A DNA stretch of 27,817 nucleotides, taken from positions 1 through 27,817 of the forward strand of contig JARBJD010000628.1 of the NCBI GenBank assembly GCA_033064195.1, given 5' to 3'. The first letter of the stretch is position 1; every line of letters begins with the position of its first letter. Below, one piece after another: positions 18,012-26,625 of the stretch. Under the pieces are notes generated by a model. The model saw only the letters and a program-made list of their open reading frames with translations, ran no database searches and had not been told where the DNA came from. The stretch is from Blattamonas nauphoetae (Eukaryota > Preaxostyla > Oxymonadida). The position numbers and the translations under genes were made by a program.

Positions 18012-18932
18012 ATGAATCGACTCAAATACAATTCACAAATGATTGAGAAAATGATTGATCACACACTGTCGACAGCCAATAGGAATTCGTCAGTGATTCA
18101 CTCACTACAGACAGAAGTAGAAACGAATCAGAATGAAGTCGATACACTCAAGAAGACAACAGAAGCACATAACACAGCGATATCTTCAATCCAAAAAGTG
18201 GTGAGCACAAATGGATCAATAAGTTGTTCAGCTGGTAATACAACACCAACAATTGGAGGATTGATCAATGTGAATGGAGCGAATTGGAATATCTCAGAGG
18301 GATCACTTCCGAAGTATCCTGGAACATATCCGGCTTCAACATTTTCTTCTGGCATTTCAATTTCACAATCGATTGCAGAAACATCAGGAATTCAGTTCAA
18401 TGGTGATGGAATCATTATGTGGTCACCCTGTGACACACCAGCTTTGTAATACTACGATGAGGACACTGGTTCAGGAGTATTTTCAATATCACCAACAGGA
18501 AGTTTTTCTCAACTGTCAGACAGAAGAATCAAAAGGAATATTGTTCCATACCCCGATGTTCTTGAACAACTGAATAAAGTGGAAATTGTACAGTATCAGT
18601 TCAACACATTCGACTCGAAGATCAACAAAGTGACAAAGCAAATTGAAAATGAGACTGATGAAGAACACTTGAAGAATTGCAAAGAGAAATGTGAATGCTT
18701 GAAGAAGGAAAGTGAGAAGAAACACATCGGAGTGATTGCTCAACAGATCCAAGAAATCTTTCCTGAAGTTGTGAATGATTCCAATCCAGATTGTCTTCAA
18801 GTTGATTCTGCAGAACTCTCTTGCTTCTGTATCAAAGCCATTCAGGAATTGTGCTCTATTGTTGGGCAACAACAGACAATCATTAATCAACTCATTCAAA
18901 AATATAATTCACTGAGTAGTATTCCAACATGA
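18012..18932 (+). pseudogene. fibre-like protein with Peptidase_S74 chaperone domain
   Basis: Probably a trimeric virion fibre or spike for host attachment. The N-terminal 60 residues look like a coiled coil (SLQTEVETNQNEVDTLKK), followed by a Gly/Ser/Asn-rich beta region. The C-terminal third carries the S74 intramolecular chaperone: LSDRRIKRNI near 18515, HIGVIAQQIQEIFPEVV near 18724 and a final helix CFCIKAIQELCSIVGQQQ. In the family this domain cuts itself off at the conserved Ser after helping the fibre trimerise, as in phage tail spikes. The start is set by motif copy 5. It is broken, with about one break. It runs on the plus strand, opposite to the capsid genes, and its end overlaps the neighbouring minus-strand gene by about 40 bases. 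Confidence 0.85.
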
Positions 18933-19334
18933 GATCAACCAGAAATTCATCGTACTCTTTGATTATTTTGCCATAGATTGTCTCTTGTGTTTCCATCTCG
19001 ATTGATTCACCAGAACTGTCTTTGAACCAGATCTTCACTATGGATTGTCGAGTACTTAGTTCCCACTTCTTTCGCTTCGCAATCTGTTCGTTGCAGAAGG
19101 CAACATATGAATCATTGTGTGCATCAGTCTGGATCCAATCACCATGGATTGTGATGTGCTGAGGAATATCTTTTGAAATGACTGTCGATGCATCACTAAT
19201 CTCTTCTTTCACATGGATGAGTTTACAGTCGAGAAAGTAGATGTATTTTTGTTTTCTAGAATTGGTAAAAACGCTGGAGGGAGTTGAGCAGTGTGAGAAT
19301 TCTGAATTGAGAAGTATCGCTTCACCACTACTGT
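18892..19334 (-). pseudogene. unrecognised Polinton protein, about 140 aa
   Basis: An open region after promoter-like motif copy 6. Readable parts include YIYFLDCKLIHVKEEI, then HGDWIQTDAHNDSYVAFC, an aromatic-rich segment, and a C-terminal acidic helix (YDEFLVDLMLEYYSVNYIFE). No family was recognised. The start is not fixed: an open frame begins shortly after the motif, but an alternative GTG start at 19212 would give 106 residues. It lies between the fibre gene (tail-to-tail overlap) and the capsid paralog. A role in the virion is suggested only by position. It probably carries about one break. Confidence 0.45.
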
Positions 19335-19335
19335 T

Positions 19336-19353
19336 TTAAACAAAAATAAAAAA
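19336..19353 (-). promoter_or_regulatory. Polinton T-rich upstream motif, copy 6
   Basis: Reads TTTTTTATTTTTGTTTAA on the minus strand, a few bases after the stop of the capsid paralog at 19360. It would serve the gene at 18892-19334. Confidence 0.6.
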
Positions 19354-19359
19354 TTCATC

Positions 19360-21066
19360 TTAATACCCTCTCTTCACTTCTTTATATGCTTCTTGAAGAC
19401 GACGATCAATGACATATCGCACTCGTGGTTGTCCATTTTCTATCCAGAACAACCAGTATGTTGCTTGATGTAAAGCCAGAATCGGTGGAGGAGGTCCTTC
19501 TGTGGTTGATAAGAAATATGGATCAAATTCCTGATTGATTGGTGTTCCTTTGGAGACAATGTTGACTGATTCTGCTGTTGAAATACCGTCTTCACCACCA
19601 GCGATTTCACTTCGATCTGTTGGGACCATGAATGTGAAACAGGTTGCATCCGTGACTGGTTTTGTTCTCAATCCTACTCTGTCAACTTCTTGGTACATGT
19701 ATTTAATAGTGCGAGGTTCACAAATGGAATTTTCAAACTCATGTGTAGCCGAACAACCAATGAAATCACCATTCACCATCATCATTTGATAGAACTCTGG
19801 TGAGTTTGTTGACATTGGGAAATTGGGAAAGTTGGTTCCAAGCATTTCGAATTGACCAATGTAGTGAGGATTTCTGAAGACTGTACACTCATTTGGTCTA
19901 TCGGGGAATAAGCACATTAGATTCATGAGATTGTTGAGTTTGATACTAATGTTTGACCTCACTCCCATGGCATTCGCTTTTGATTGGAATGATTGTGTGT
20001 CAATTCTGTCTGCTTTGAGCACATACAAAGTCTTTGAATATGTGTTGATCAGAGTTTGTTTTGTTGCTTCTGTCATTTCATATCCGTAGCAGATTGAAGA
20101 AGCTTTATCCACACTTGAATTGAGAACTGTCGAAGTGGAAGAAATGAAAGAAGTAGTTGCTACTACTCCGGTTGTTGATTGATTTGAAAACTCGTTGTAT
20201 TGGTTATCTGGATTTCCGATTTGGGTAAATTCTTGAGTTAGAACACTGAATTCTCCGTCATGCATTCATTGCATTCGAGATTGACATACATCATTCTGTG
20301 CCGATGTAGGGGCAACATCAGATGTATCTTGTAGTGATTTTCGAATGACAGTTGATGGTCGAATTGGACAATACACAAGTGAATCAGTCGTCAAATGAAA
20401 TCGTAACCGTAAATTGCCAAAGATTGAATTTGGATACTGATCGAATGTACTCAGTGGAAGCAAGTTCACAAACGGAAGAACCAGTGGAATCGTTCTTGTG
20501 ATTGTTTCTGGTAAATCTGAAGATCTCTTATATAATGGAGTGTAGTAGAAACCACAGACACTGTGATCCATTCTCTGAACGTTTTCCCAAAGACTGTAGC
20601 AATGCTTCATATTGTTTTTCTCTTCTTGTGACTTGAATGTGTGATACAGAAATGATTCGTGAACATGATTATTCTGGAGTGAATTGTCAATGATATTTCC
20701 TTGACTATCAACGAGTCTCATGTCTCGAATTGCTTCTGATGATGATTTGAATCCGAAGAACATTCCGTACAATCCAGCTCTCTCAGTCGGTGTTGTATCT
20801 CTTGGTTTAGTCACTGGTACAGTAATCGTTAGATCTATTCGAAGATGACTCTTCGAAAAGTCCGTCACATCATGACCGTCATTCGACAAGGGAACTTCAA
20901 TTTCATCTCCAATTCTACATGGCATTGGAGGATTTGTTGGATGCACTTCCTGAATTGAAAACTAGTGTGGCTCTGAATCCCATTGTTTCGGCAAGTATGA
21001 TTGCACTTCGATTTGCTCAATCAATGTCGATGTTGGTTTGGAATGATTTGCTCTTATGCTTCTCAT
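19360..21066 (-). pseudogene. second jelly-roll capsid protein, paralog of the major capsid (broken)
   Basis: Likely a structural capsid protein. It follows the same plan as the 622-aa neighbour. LYGMFFGFKSSSEAIRDM matches IFIFVGLKHSASIFSRF there, and a Trp-x-Asn...HSVCGFYYTPL stretch matches AWTHDESVAGVYIPL. IFGNLRLRFHLTTDSLVYC matches LFGDLKLSVHMNEDAFVCC. The C-terminus LALHQATYWLFW...YKEVKRGY matches LATTATTWWVL...HKDLGIIPN. Length about 568 codons, similar to its paralog. Motif copy 7 fixes the start at 21066. It looks broken, with about two breaks. It is either a second double-jelly-roll capsid protein or the element's minor capsid protein grown from a duplicated major one. Confidence 0.82.
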
Positions 21067-21085
21067 TTATAGAAAAATAAAAAAT
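21067..21085 (-). promoter_or_regulatory. Polinton T-rich upstream motif, copy 7
   Basis: Reads TTTTTTATTTTTCTATAA on the minus strand, directly before ATG 21066. It reveals that the capsid paralog starts upstream of the longest visible open frame. Confidence 0.65.
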
Positions 21086-21106
21086 ACAATTCGTTGGCAA
21101 GACTTT

Positions 21107-22975
21107 TCAATTTGGGATAATCCCTAAATCTTTGTGTAAAGCTTTCAACGTGTGATTTGGATAATACTCAACAATAGGAACGTCATTGCTGAATCGTAGG
21201 ACCCACCACGTTGTTGCAGTTGTTGCTAAAATCGGTGCTGGAGGATGCGTAAATGTTGTCATATCACCACCACTTTGACTTTGATTGTAAACATTGTAGT
21301 ATGTGTCGAGATTCCCTTGATAGATCGGTTGTGATCTCAACGTGACAGGAACATTCTGACCTTTAGAACTGATGGAATCATTACAGTTTGTTGGACATCC
21401 ACTTCGTTGTGTTGAGAAGCATAAGAGGAAGTCAGTATTGTCATGAATCGGTCGCACTCTTGTCATTGTTTCATTTGGATAATTCATATCATTTCTGAGT
21501 TTAGCTTCAACAAGAGAATCCGTCAGTGATCGCTCCAGATCATCAGGGACAGCCAGGTATGAATCGAGATTGAGAGTTGATAATGCGAACTGATAAAAGC
21601 GAGCTCCAATAGTGGCAGTCGGAATATCCGGATAGTATTTGTTCAGTAGATTCACACGAAGATCCTTCTGCATTGGATTGTGGAAACAGGTGACTTCATT
21701 ATCGTAGTGACGGAAGAGGAGCATGATGTCCTTGGCATTAGTGAGTACCATTTGTTGAGTACAATCAATTCCTGTTGCCGTTGGTGTCTTTTGAAATGGA
21801 TAGAATGAGATTCTCTCTGCCGGAATTGTTCCAGGACGATTGGTATACATATTCCTGAGACTCTCTTTCGCGATTTCTTTCATTTTGTATCCTGCACTCA
21901 TGCAATAAACGTCATCAACGCGAAAATCAGTGATGTTCAATGATATATACTGATCCACGAATTCTGGTTCTTTTGTCACGGCATTGGCTGTTGAACAAAC
22001 AATGTCTTTAGTAACGGTTGGTTGAAGAAATGATTGGCCAATTTGAACGAAATGCTTTGTGCATGAGGTGACAAGGTTATTCAAGAAATAGGGACGATGT
22101 TGAATACAATTGAGAATTGCTGCTTTAATCGTTGGTGCTGCTGCTGTTCCAGCTACGAGTGATGATAGTGTATCTTTCAAAGTAAGTTCAGGATTCACAG
22201 AACAACAAACAAACGCATCCTCATTCATGTGCACACTCAATTTCAAATCACCAAAGAGACATTTTGGATAGTCAGTCATTCCAGAGAAAATGAGAAGATC
22301 TTCAAGATTGATTGACACGCGAATTGGCACATCAATTGTGTCTTGAAACACCCCTGTTCCAGATGTTGTTGTGAAATCCGATAATGGAATATAAACACCA
22401 GCGACAGATTCATCGTGTGTCCAAGCATTTTGCCAAGGTGTATGTGAGTGTTTTCGGTTCTCCAATTGACTCTTCGGTTTGATCATGTTGTAAATATGTG
22501 ATTCCATCGAGACATCATTGTTTGCTGTGCTAGTGATTCTTTGATTATTGTGAAGAACTGTGAATCTACTAAAGATGGATGCCGAATGTTTGAGTCCAAC
22601 GAAGATGAATATCCTTTCATTCATGAACGATCCAACTTTGCCTGAAGTTGTCTGCCAATTATTGACTTTCAGTGTTGCTGTCATTGTGAAAGTATTGAAG
22701 GAATCATCGATTTGACAGATATCCTGATTGCCAGTGAGTGGAATGATTCTTTCCTGTCCTTTGTAGAAGCGTGAATTCTCCGATGGTTTCAACTCTTCGA
22801 TGGAAGTGCTGTGTGCGCCATCGTTCAATGGGAAATTGACGTGATGTTCTGACATTAATTGCTGTTGGATTTGACCAATATCATCTCTGGTATACTTTAT
22901 TGATCCTGTGCTATTGCCAGTCAATGTTGATGCTCCATGTCTTTTGTTTGTCAGATGAGTAATGTGTGAGTTCAT
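21107..22975 (-). CDS. major capsid protein, double-jelly-roll type, 622 aa
   Basis: The open frame of 622 codons looks whole, a normal length for Polinton major capsid proteins. Residues 121-160 carry the family signature of a 'GLKHS/GFKxS' strand, a 'LHNNQRI' turn and an ESHIYN helix (RIFIFVGLKHSASIFSRF), and residues 180-200 have WQNAW...VAGVYIPL. A repeated beta-rich second half ends in the WWVLRFSNDVPIVEYYPNH segment. It would build the icosahedral shell. A paralog follows immediately downstream (19360-21066). Motif copy 8 lies at the ATG and the stop is TGA, which shows that TGA is a real stop here. Confidence 0.88.
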   Translation of the reverse strand: MNSHITHLTNKRHGASTLTGNSTGSIKYTRDDIGQIQQQLMSEHHVNFPLNDGAHSTSIEELKPSENSRFYKGQERIIPLTGNQDICQIDDSFNTFTMTATLKVNNWQTTSGKVGSFMNERIFIFVGLKHSASIFSRFTVLHNNQRITSTANNDVSMESHIYNMIKPKSQLENRKHSHTPWQNAWTHDESVAGVYIPLSDFTTTSGTGVFQDTIDVPIRVSINLEDLLIFSGMTDYPKCLFGDLKLSVHMNEDAFVCCSVNPELTLKDTLSSLVAGTAAAPTIKAAILNCIQHRPYFLNNLVTSCTKHFVQIGQSFLQPTVTKDIVCSTANAVTKEPEFVDQYISLNITDFRVDDVYCMSAGYKMKEIAKESLRNMYTNRPGTIPAERISFYPFQKTPTATGIDCTQQMVLTNAKDIMLLFRHYDNEVTCFHNPMQKDLRVNLLNKYYPDIPTATIGARFYQFALSTLNLDSYLAVPDDLERSLTDSLVEAKLRNDMNYPNETMTRVRPIHDNTDFLLCFSTQRSGCPTNCNDSISSKGQNVPVTLRSQPIYQGNLDTYYNVYNQSQSGGDMTTFTHPPAPILATTATTWWVLRFSNDVPIVEYYPNHTLKALHKDLGIIPN

Positions 22976-22995
22976 TTTAACAAAAATAAAAAAGT
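22976..22995 (-). promoter_or_regulatory. Polinton T-rich upstream motif, copy 8
   Basis: Reads CTTTTTTATTTTTGTTAAA on the minus strand, directly before the major capsid ATG. Confidence 0.68.
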
Positions 22996-23004
22996 CCTTT
23001 TTGC

Positions 23005-23304
23005 TTATTTCCTTTTCAACTTTTTCTTCGCTTTTGGTTTCAGCTTTTCTTCAAGTCTCAGTATTTCTCCTCTGAGTTTATTCGCAACTGCAGTGTTTCC
23101 TTCATTCATTGCTTGCTCATATTGTGCAATCTTTTCTGCATGGATTTGCTGATCCGATTTCACATCCGGAATCATCTCCACACCTGTCTGTGCAATCTTG
23201 GAAATCACTGGGCCAACGAAGGGAATGAGATTCAAAAATGGTGCTCCAATTCTGAGAATAGTTTTACCGACTCCTGCTAATTTTGATAACCAACCTGGTG
23301 CCAT
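23005..23304 (-). CDS. small 'MAPG' virion-type protein, 99 aa
   Basis: This frame looks whole. Three parts are seen. The first is an amphipathic or hydrophobic N-terminus (MAPGWLSKLAGVGKTIL, then a Pro/Gly-rich NLIPFVGPVIS). The second is a charged helix (about 55-88, AMNEGNTAVANKLRGEI). The third is a very basic tail (KPKAKKKLKRK). The N-terminus is shared with the 128-aa neighbour, so the two are paralogs at least there. A membrane-active N-terminus plus a basic DNA-binding tail recalls small internal capsid proteins of adenovirus and Polintons (pVI- or pX-like), but this is an analogy, not a homology I can show. It lies 30 bases before the major capsid gene in the same direction. Confidence 0.65.
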   Translation of the reverse strand: MAPGWLSKLAGVGKTILRIGAPFLNLIPFVGPVISKIAQTGVEMIPDVKSDQQIHAEKIAQYEQAMNEGNTAVANKLRGEILRLEEKLKPKAKKKLKRK

Positions 23305-23323
23305 TTCTGTAAAAAATAAAAAA
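23305..23323 (-). promoter_or_regulatory. Polinton T-rich upstream motif, copy 9
   Basis: Reads TTTTTTATTTTTTACAGAA on the minus strand, directly before ATG 23304. Confidence 0.65.
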
Positions 23324-23339
23324 CTGGATTTACATTTAT

Positions 23340-23726
23340 TTATAAACCTTTGAATTGAATTTTTGAATTTGATGATTGTGGTACGTCATCATTAACGTAC
23401 CGACCATTTCGCGGTGGTTCATACTCGATCATCTGTCTTACCTCTGCAAGGCTTCGACCCCGACTGGGGTCGAGTCTCGCCAGAGGCATCGAACCCTCCT
23501 GAGGGGAGAGTGGCTTTTGTGACTGATTCATTGCTTTACTTTGCTGATAGGAGTCCATCATTCCTCCTAATCCTTGAAGAATTCCTCCTGCTGTTTGTCC
23601 AAATTTACTGTTGGTTTGTGACAGCAATCCACCTCCGACTTGAAGTAATGAGGGTGCGAATGGTTTGATGAATTGAAAGAATTGTTTGCCGATATTTTTG
23701 AGTTTGTTGAAACTTCCTGGTGCCAT
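23340..23726 (-). CDS. second 'MAPG' protein with in-frame palindromic insert, 128 aa
   Basis: This frame looks whole. The N-terminus (MAPGSFNKLKNIGKQFF) is the paralog of the 99-aa protein. Then comes a Gly/Gln-rich segment with Leu-x-Gly-Gly words (LLQVGGG, QTAGG, LQGLGG), which resemble sites cut by adenovirus-type maturation proteases, although no such protease was found in the window. Residues about 77-93 (PQEGSMPLARLDPSRG) come from the double-hairpin repeat at 23435-23510, read in frame. The C-terminal tail is polar. It is probably a minor capsid-associated protein. Motif copy 10 fixes the start. Confidence 0.62.
   Translation of the reverse strand: MAPGSFNKLKNIGKQFFQFIKPFAPSLLQVGGGLLSQTNSKFGQTAGGILQGLGGMMDSYQQSKAMNQSQKPLSPQEGSMPLARLDPSRGRSLAEVRQMIEYEPPRNGRYVNDDVPQSSNSKIQFKGL
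23435..23510 (+). repeat. double-hairpin palindromic repeat, copy D (two units, inside gene)
   Basis: The first unit contains the perfect 8-bp arms TCGACCCC/GGGGTCGA around GACT. The second, GTCTCGCCAGAGGCATCGAACC, ends in CCCTC/GAGGG. It lies wholly inside the minus-strand 128-aa gene and keeps its frame open (read there as LARLDPSRGRSLAEVR). Confidence 0.65.
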
Positions 23727-23744
23727 TTTAGTAAAAATAAAAAA
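23727..23744 (-). promoter_or_regulatory. Polinton T-rich upstream motif, copy 10
   Basis: Reads TTTTTTATTTTTACTAAA on the minus strand, directly before ATG 23726. Confidence 0.67.
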
Positions 23745-23762
23745 TCTAATTCGTTAATTAAT

Positions 23763-24281
23763 CTAACGGGGGATTGCCTTCGTTAATGAAATACCATAGT
23801 TGAGGATGGTGTTGTAAGCTTCACTGAAGGCGATACTCATATCTTTTCCACCAACAAGGATCTTGAATATTGTTCGAAAGATCGGGCGTTTATTCAGACA
23901 TAGGCACTTGTCAGACAGGTCATCCAGTTCGATCACCACATCATTCATCCCAGTGAGTGTCGCAATAAGTGCACATAAATCACTTTGGTTTGTGATCAGT
24001 TTCTTCGATGGTTCAATGAGATTATTCAATAGTTTCTTTTCACATGCGAATGCATTCTTGTAAACAAGCAATAATTGATCTTTGAATGCTGCAATGTTGG
24101 ATGTGTACTCACGAAGTGGTATTGAACGACTTTGGATTGGTGCAGATGGGTAGATCTCAAGTGGTGGTGGATCATAAGCACCTCGTTCATTGGATACCAC
24201 AGGTTCAGAGCACACTCTTTCCATCTTCATCTTCGAGTTTTGATCTTCCAGAAGTTGATCCTTTATTATCGATGATGACAT
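23763..24281 (-). CDS. unrecognised Polinton protein, 172 aa
   Basis: This frame looks whole. The N-terminal 55 residues are polar and Pro-rich (YDPPPLEIYPSAPIQSR) and could hold short protein-interaction or membrane-budding motifs such as PPPL. The rest looks helical and Leu-rich (AAFKDQLLLVYKNAFACEKK, then a Cys-containing DKCLCLNKR). The family is unrecognised. Its T-rich motif (copy 11) lies about 80 bases before the ATG instead of a few bases, so the transcript would have a longer leader or the true start is elsewhere. It stands between the MAPG genes and a helical protein gene in the virion gene block. Confidence 0.55.
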   Translation of the reverse strand: MSSSIIKDQLLEDQNSKMKMERVCSEPVVSNERGAYDPPPLEIYPSAPIQSRSIPLREYTSNIAAFKDQLLLVYKNAFACEKKLLNNLIEPSKKLITNQSDLCALIATLTGMNDVVIELDDLSDKCLCLNKRPIFRTIFKILVGGKDMSIAFSEAYNTILNYGISLTKAIPR

Positions 24282-24360
24282 TGTTGGTGATTGACGTTGG
24301 AACAGAAGAAGAACTTGTGTGTTTCGTAAATTGACAACTTAGAATTGGCTGCATCACTTT

Positions 24361-24378
24361 CTATAAAAATAAAAAATT
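24361..24378 (-). promoter_or_regulatory. Polinton T-rich upstream motif, copy 11
   Basis: Reads CAATTTTTTATTTTTATAG on the minus strand. The final TAG is also the stop codon of the gene at 24361-25354, so the upstream gene ends inside the next gene's motif. Confidence 0.6.
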
Positions 24379-25354
24379 GATTATTATGTTTTCGTTAACC
24401 ACTTTCTCCCATTTCTTTTTCCAAATAAGCGAATCGAGCATATTCCGCATATGTCCTGTTTGAAATCTATTGATATCTCCCGTTCTTGTTCGGTACGCTG
24501 CAGTTGTCTGTTCGTTCACAAATGTTGAGATGTTTGCTGAATAACGACCAAGGAAAGTTTGCAAATCTTCTGTGTTTGTAGTGATTTCGAGAAACTGTGG
24601 ATGAATTTGTTCCTTAAACGCTTTTCTTGCTTTCGTCCTCTGATGATCTGGATTTGAACTGATGAAATTTTCAACGTAGTCTTCAAGCCATTGATCCCAC
24701 ATCTTTGATGCAATCTGTGATTGAATGGAATTGAAAACCATATTGTCCAACACATTGTTGCTGACATCTGCAGGTTTGTCTCGACTTGCACGATAAACCT
24801 TCAACATCTCATTCATGAATTCACCAACGGCTTTCTTCATGATTGCATATGGTTGTTTTGATCGTTGTTCTTGCATTTCAGAGTAACTAATGTCGTGATA
24901 TGTTGAGGGTACTTCATATGTACCAGTTTTGAGAAAATTCTGATGGACAGCTTTGATTTTTCTTCCGTTATCTTGACGAAATTGTGAATATGATGTCTGA
25001 CGACGTGAATCTTGCGTTGGATTCATTGAATAATATGTTTCGATGACAGGTCGACTGTGATATGGTGCAAGCATGAAACCATTGGCGGCGATCAGATCTT
25101 TGTGTCTTTGTCGTAGACCATCACATCAGGAACTGTACCATATTTTCCATTTTCACTTCCCAATTGTGTCCAGTTCGTTCAATATATTCCAATGCTGATG
25201 GAACACTACTGAGTGTAGAATTGAATTTGGTGCGAATGTCATCATCAGCAAAGATTTGTTTCATTGCATCTCTGGTTGCCTGTTCATATCTCATTTTGGG
25301 TCTCTTCGCCTGTGCTTTTCTTTGTGGTGGATTGAACTTTATCTTTTCAGTCAT
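24361..25354 (-). pseudogene. unrecognised helical Polinton protein region, about 330 codons
   Basis: Two adjacent open segments lie behind one promoter-like motif (copy 12). The first part begins MTEKIKFNPPQRKAQAKRPK, basic and Pro-rich. The second is mostly helical and rich in Gln, Asn and aromatic residues (DISYSEMQEQRSKQPYAIMK, MWDQWLEDYVENFISSNPD). They are either two genes or one gene with about one break; the single motif favours one gene. No family was recognised. Position, next to the packaging ATPase and the capsid genes, suggests a virion or assembly role like the conserved but poorly known Polinton 'PY'-type proteins. The ATG at 25354, behind the motif, is preferred to the codon at 25369. 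Confidence 0.5.
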
Positions 25355-25361
25355 GTTGTTT

Positions 25362-25378
25362 TCATACAAAATAAAAAA
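25362..25378 (-). promoter_or_regulatory. Polinton T-rich upstream motif, copy 12
   Basis: Reads TTTTTTATTTTGTATGA on the minus strand, 8 bases before ATG 25354, in the 58-base gap between this gene and the divergent ATPase gene at 25413. Confidence 0.6.
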
Positions 25379-25412
25379 TGAAAACTACATTTTAAATGCA
25401 GATAAATCATAA

Positions 25413-26293
25413 ATGAAAAGATCAACATCGGCAAAACCTTTGGTTTCGCGGAGGGTGGAACCCTTTTCATTGACAGCATATGTGAATGCACAATTGAATG
25501 AAGCATCAAATAGGAATGTTTCTCATGAAGTCCAATCACAGATTCATCCAGACTTGAATTTCAATCGCAATAGTGTGAATGTCCTCGTTGGAAACAGAGG
25601 AAGTGGAAAAACCTTTAATGCTCTTCGAGAGGTTGCCAAACTCCAGAATGTTCAGGTTCGGAATGAGCTCTTTCACTTGTTTGTCTTCGTCACTGATAAG
25701 AACATTGATCCAACATTCGACAAATTCAAACCAATACTGAACGTTCCATACGTGAAAGTGAAATATAATGAAGCACTACCGTTTCTCTTGGAATTTTCTC
25801 AATCAAAAGCTGCATATGAAGAAATTATAGACAACCAGTGGCAAGATAGAATTACTGATGAATGCAGAGAGGATCTCTTTGATGCTCTGTACATTGATGA
25901 CTTCTCAGTGAAGAATCTCCAAACGATTATCCTTCTTGATGACTGTCGCAGAATCCTAGGTGAACGTAGAACATCCAAAATAGAATGACAATGATGGACT
26001 TATTACTGGAGAATCGACAACCGAAGTTCACATTCTTTCTGACAATGCATGAGCTCTTCAGTTTGTCAGCAGATATGAAGTCAAACATCGATTCAATGTG
26101 GATCTTTGGAGGATTCAACAAAGAACGAATCAGTCGAGTCTATCCTCAGTTGAACTCACCAATTGACATTCGACACTTCTGGAATGTCTATCAACGAAAA
26201 CAAAAGTGTGAAGCAGTCATTCTTCGATACAACAGAGATGGAGTAGCACTGACAGAGATCAACAAAGAAGGTTTAATCAGAAGAGTCAGTTAA
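25413..26293 (+). pseudogene. FtsK/HerA-type DNA packaging ATPase (broken)
   Basis: This would pump genome DNA into the capsid. Walker A is GNRGSGKT (about residues 60-67) and Walker B is IILLDDC (about 172-178). After Walker B come FFLTMHELFSLSADMKSNID and MWIFGGFNKERISRVYPQL, the pattern of the A32-like/FtsK-HerA packaging ATPases of Polintons and large DNA viruses, where a polar residue senses ATP and an arginine finger follows. The length, near 290 codons, is usual. It looks broken, with about one break. It is one of the few plus-strand genes here and has no T-rich motif of its own in front, so it may share the divergent gap at 25355-25412. Confidence 0.87.
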
Positions 26294-26625
26294 TTCTTGG
26301 ATTAGATTGTGAATGGTCTCGTCAAGACTTCGAAACCTCATGCTGAGACTATCTGTGAGCCTTCGAATTGATTCTTCAATATCTGACAATCTTTGATCAA
26401 TCGAGGATTCGCCTATGTCATTGCTGACTTTCCTCAGTGCTATCTCACCTCTTATTTTGTGATTCTGTATCCATCAATTTGAATCATCCGATTTAGTTTT
26501 GAGTCGTCAATTCATTCAATTCTTTTCTATTCTTTCCAAATATCTCTGAAAGTCATGACTCATGAATGTTTGTGAACTCTTTCTGTTCAGGATCAAAAGG
26601 TTCTAAAATTTTCAAAGATGTCATT
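26273..26625 (-). pseudogene. small coiled-coil gene relic behind a promoter motif
   Basis: It was found because a T-rich motif lies directly before an ATG at 26625 (MTSLKILEPFDPEQKEF). The C-terminal part of the region reads as a coiled coil (SIDQRLSDIEESIRRLTDSL, then RSLDETIHNLIQELTDSSD) and stops at 26273, overlapping the 3' end of the ATPase gene by about 20 bases. No family was recognised. It looks broken, with a few breaks. Small coiled-coil proteins are common in virion gene sets, but no role can be assigned. Confidence 0.45.
26316..26345 (+). repeat. possible degenerate double-hairpin repeat, copy E
   Basis: GTCTCGTCAAGACTTCGAAAC resembles copy C (GTCTCGTCAGAGACTTCGAAC) but lacks a clear second hairpin. 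It lies inside the coiled-coil gene relic. Confidence 0.35.
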
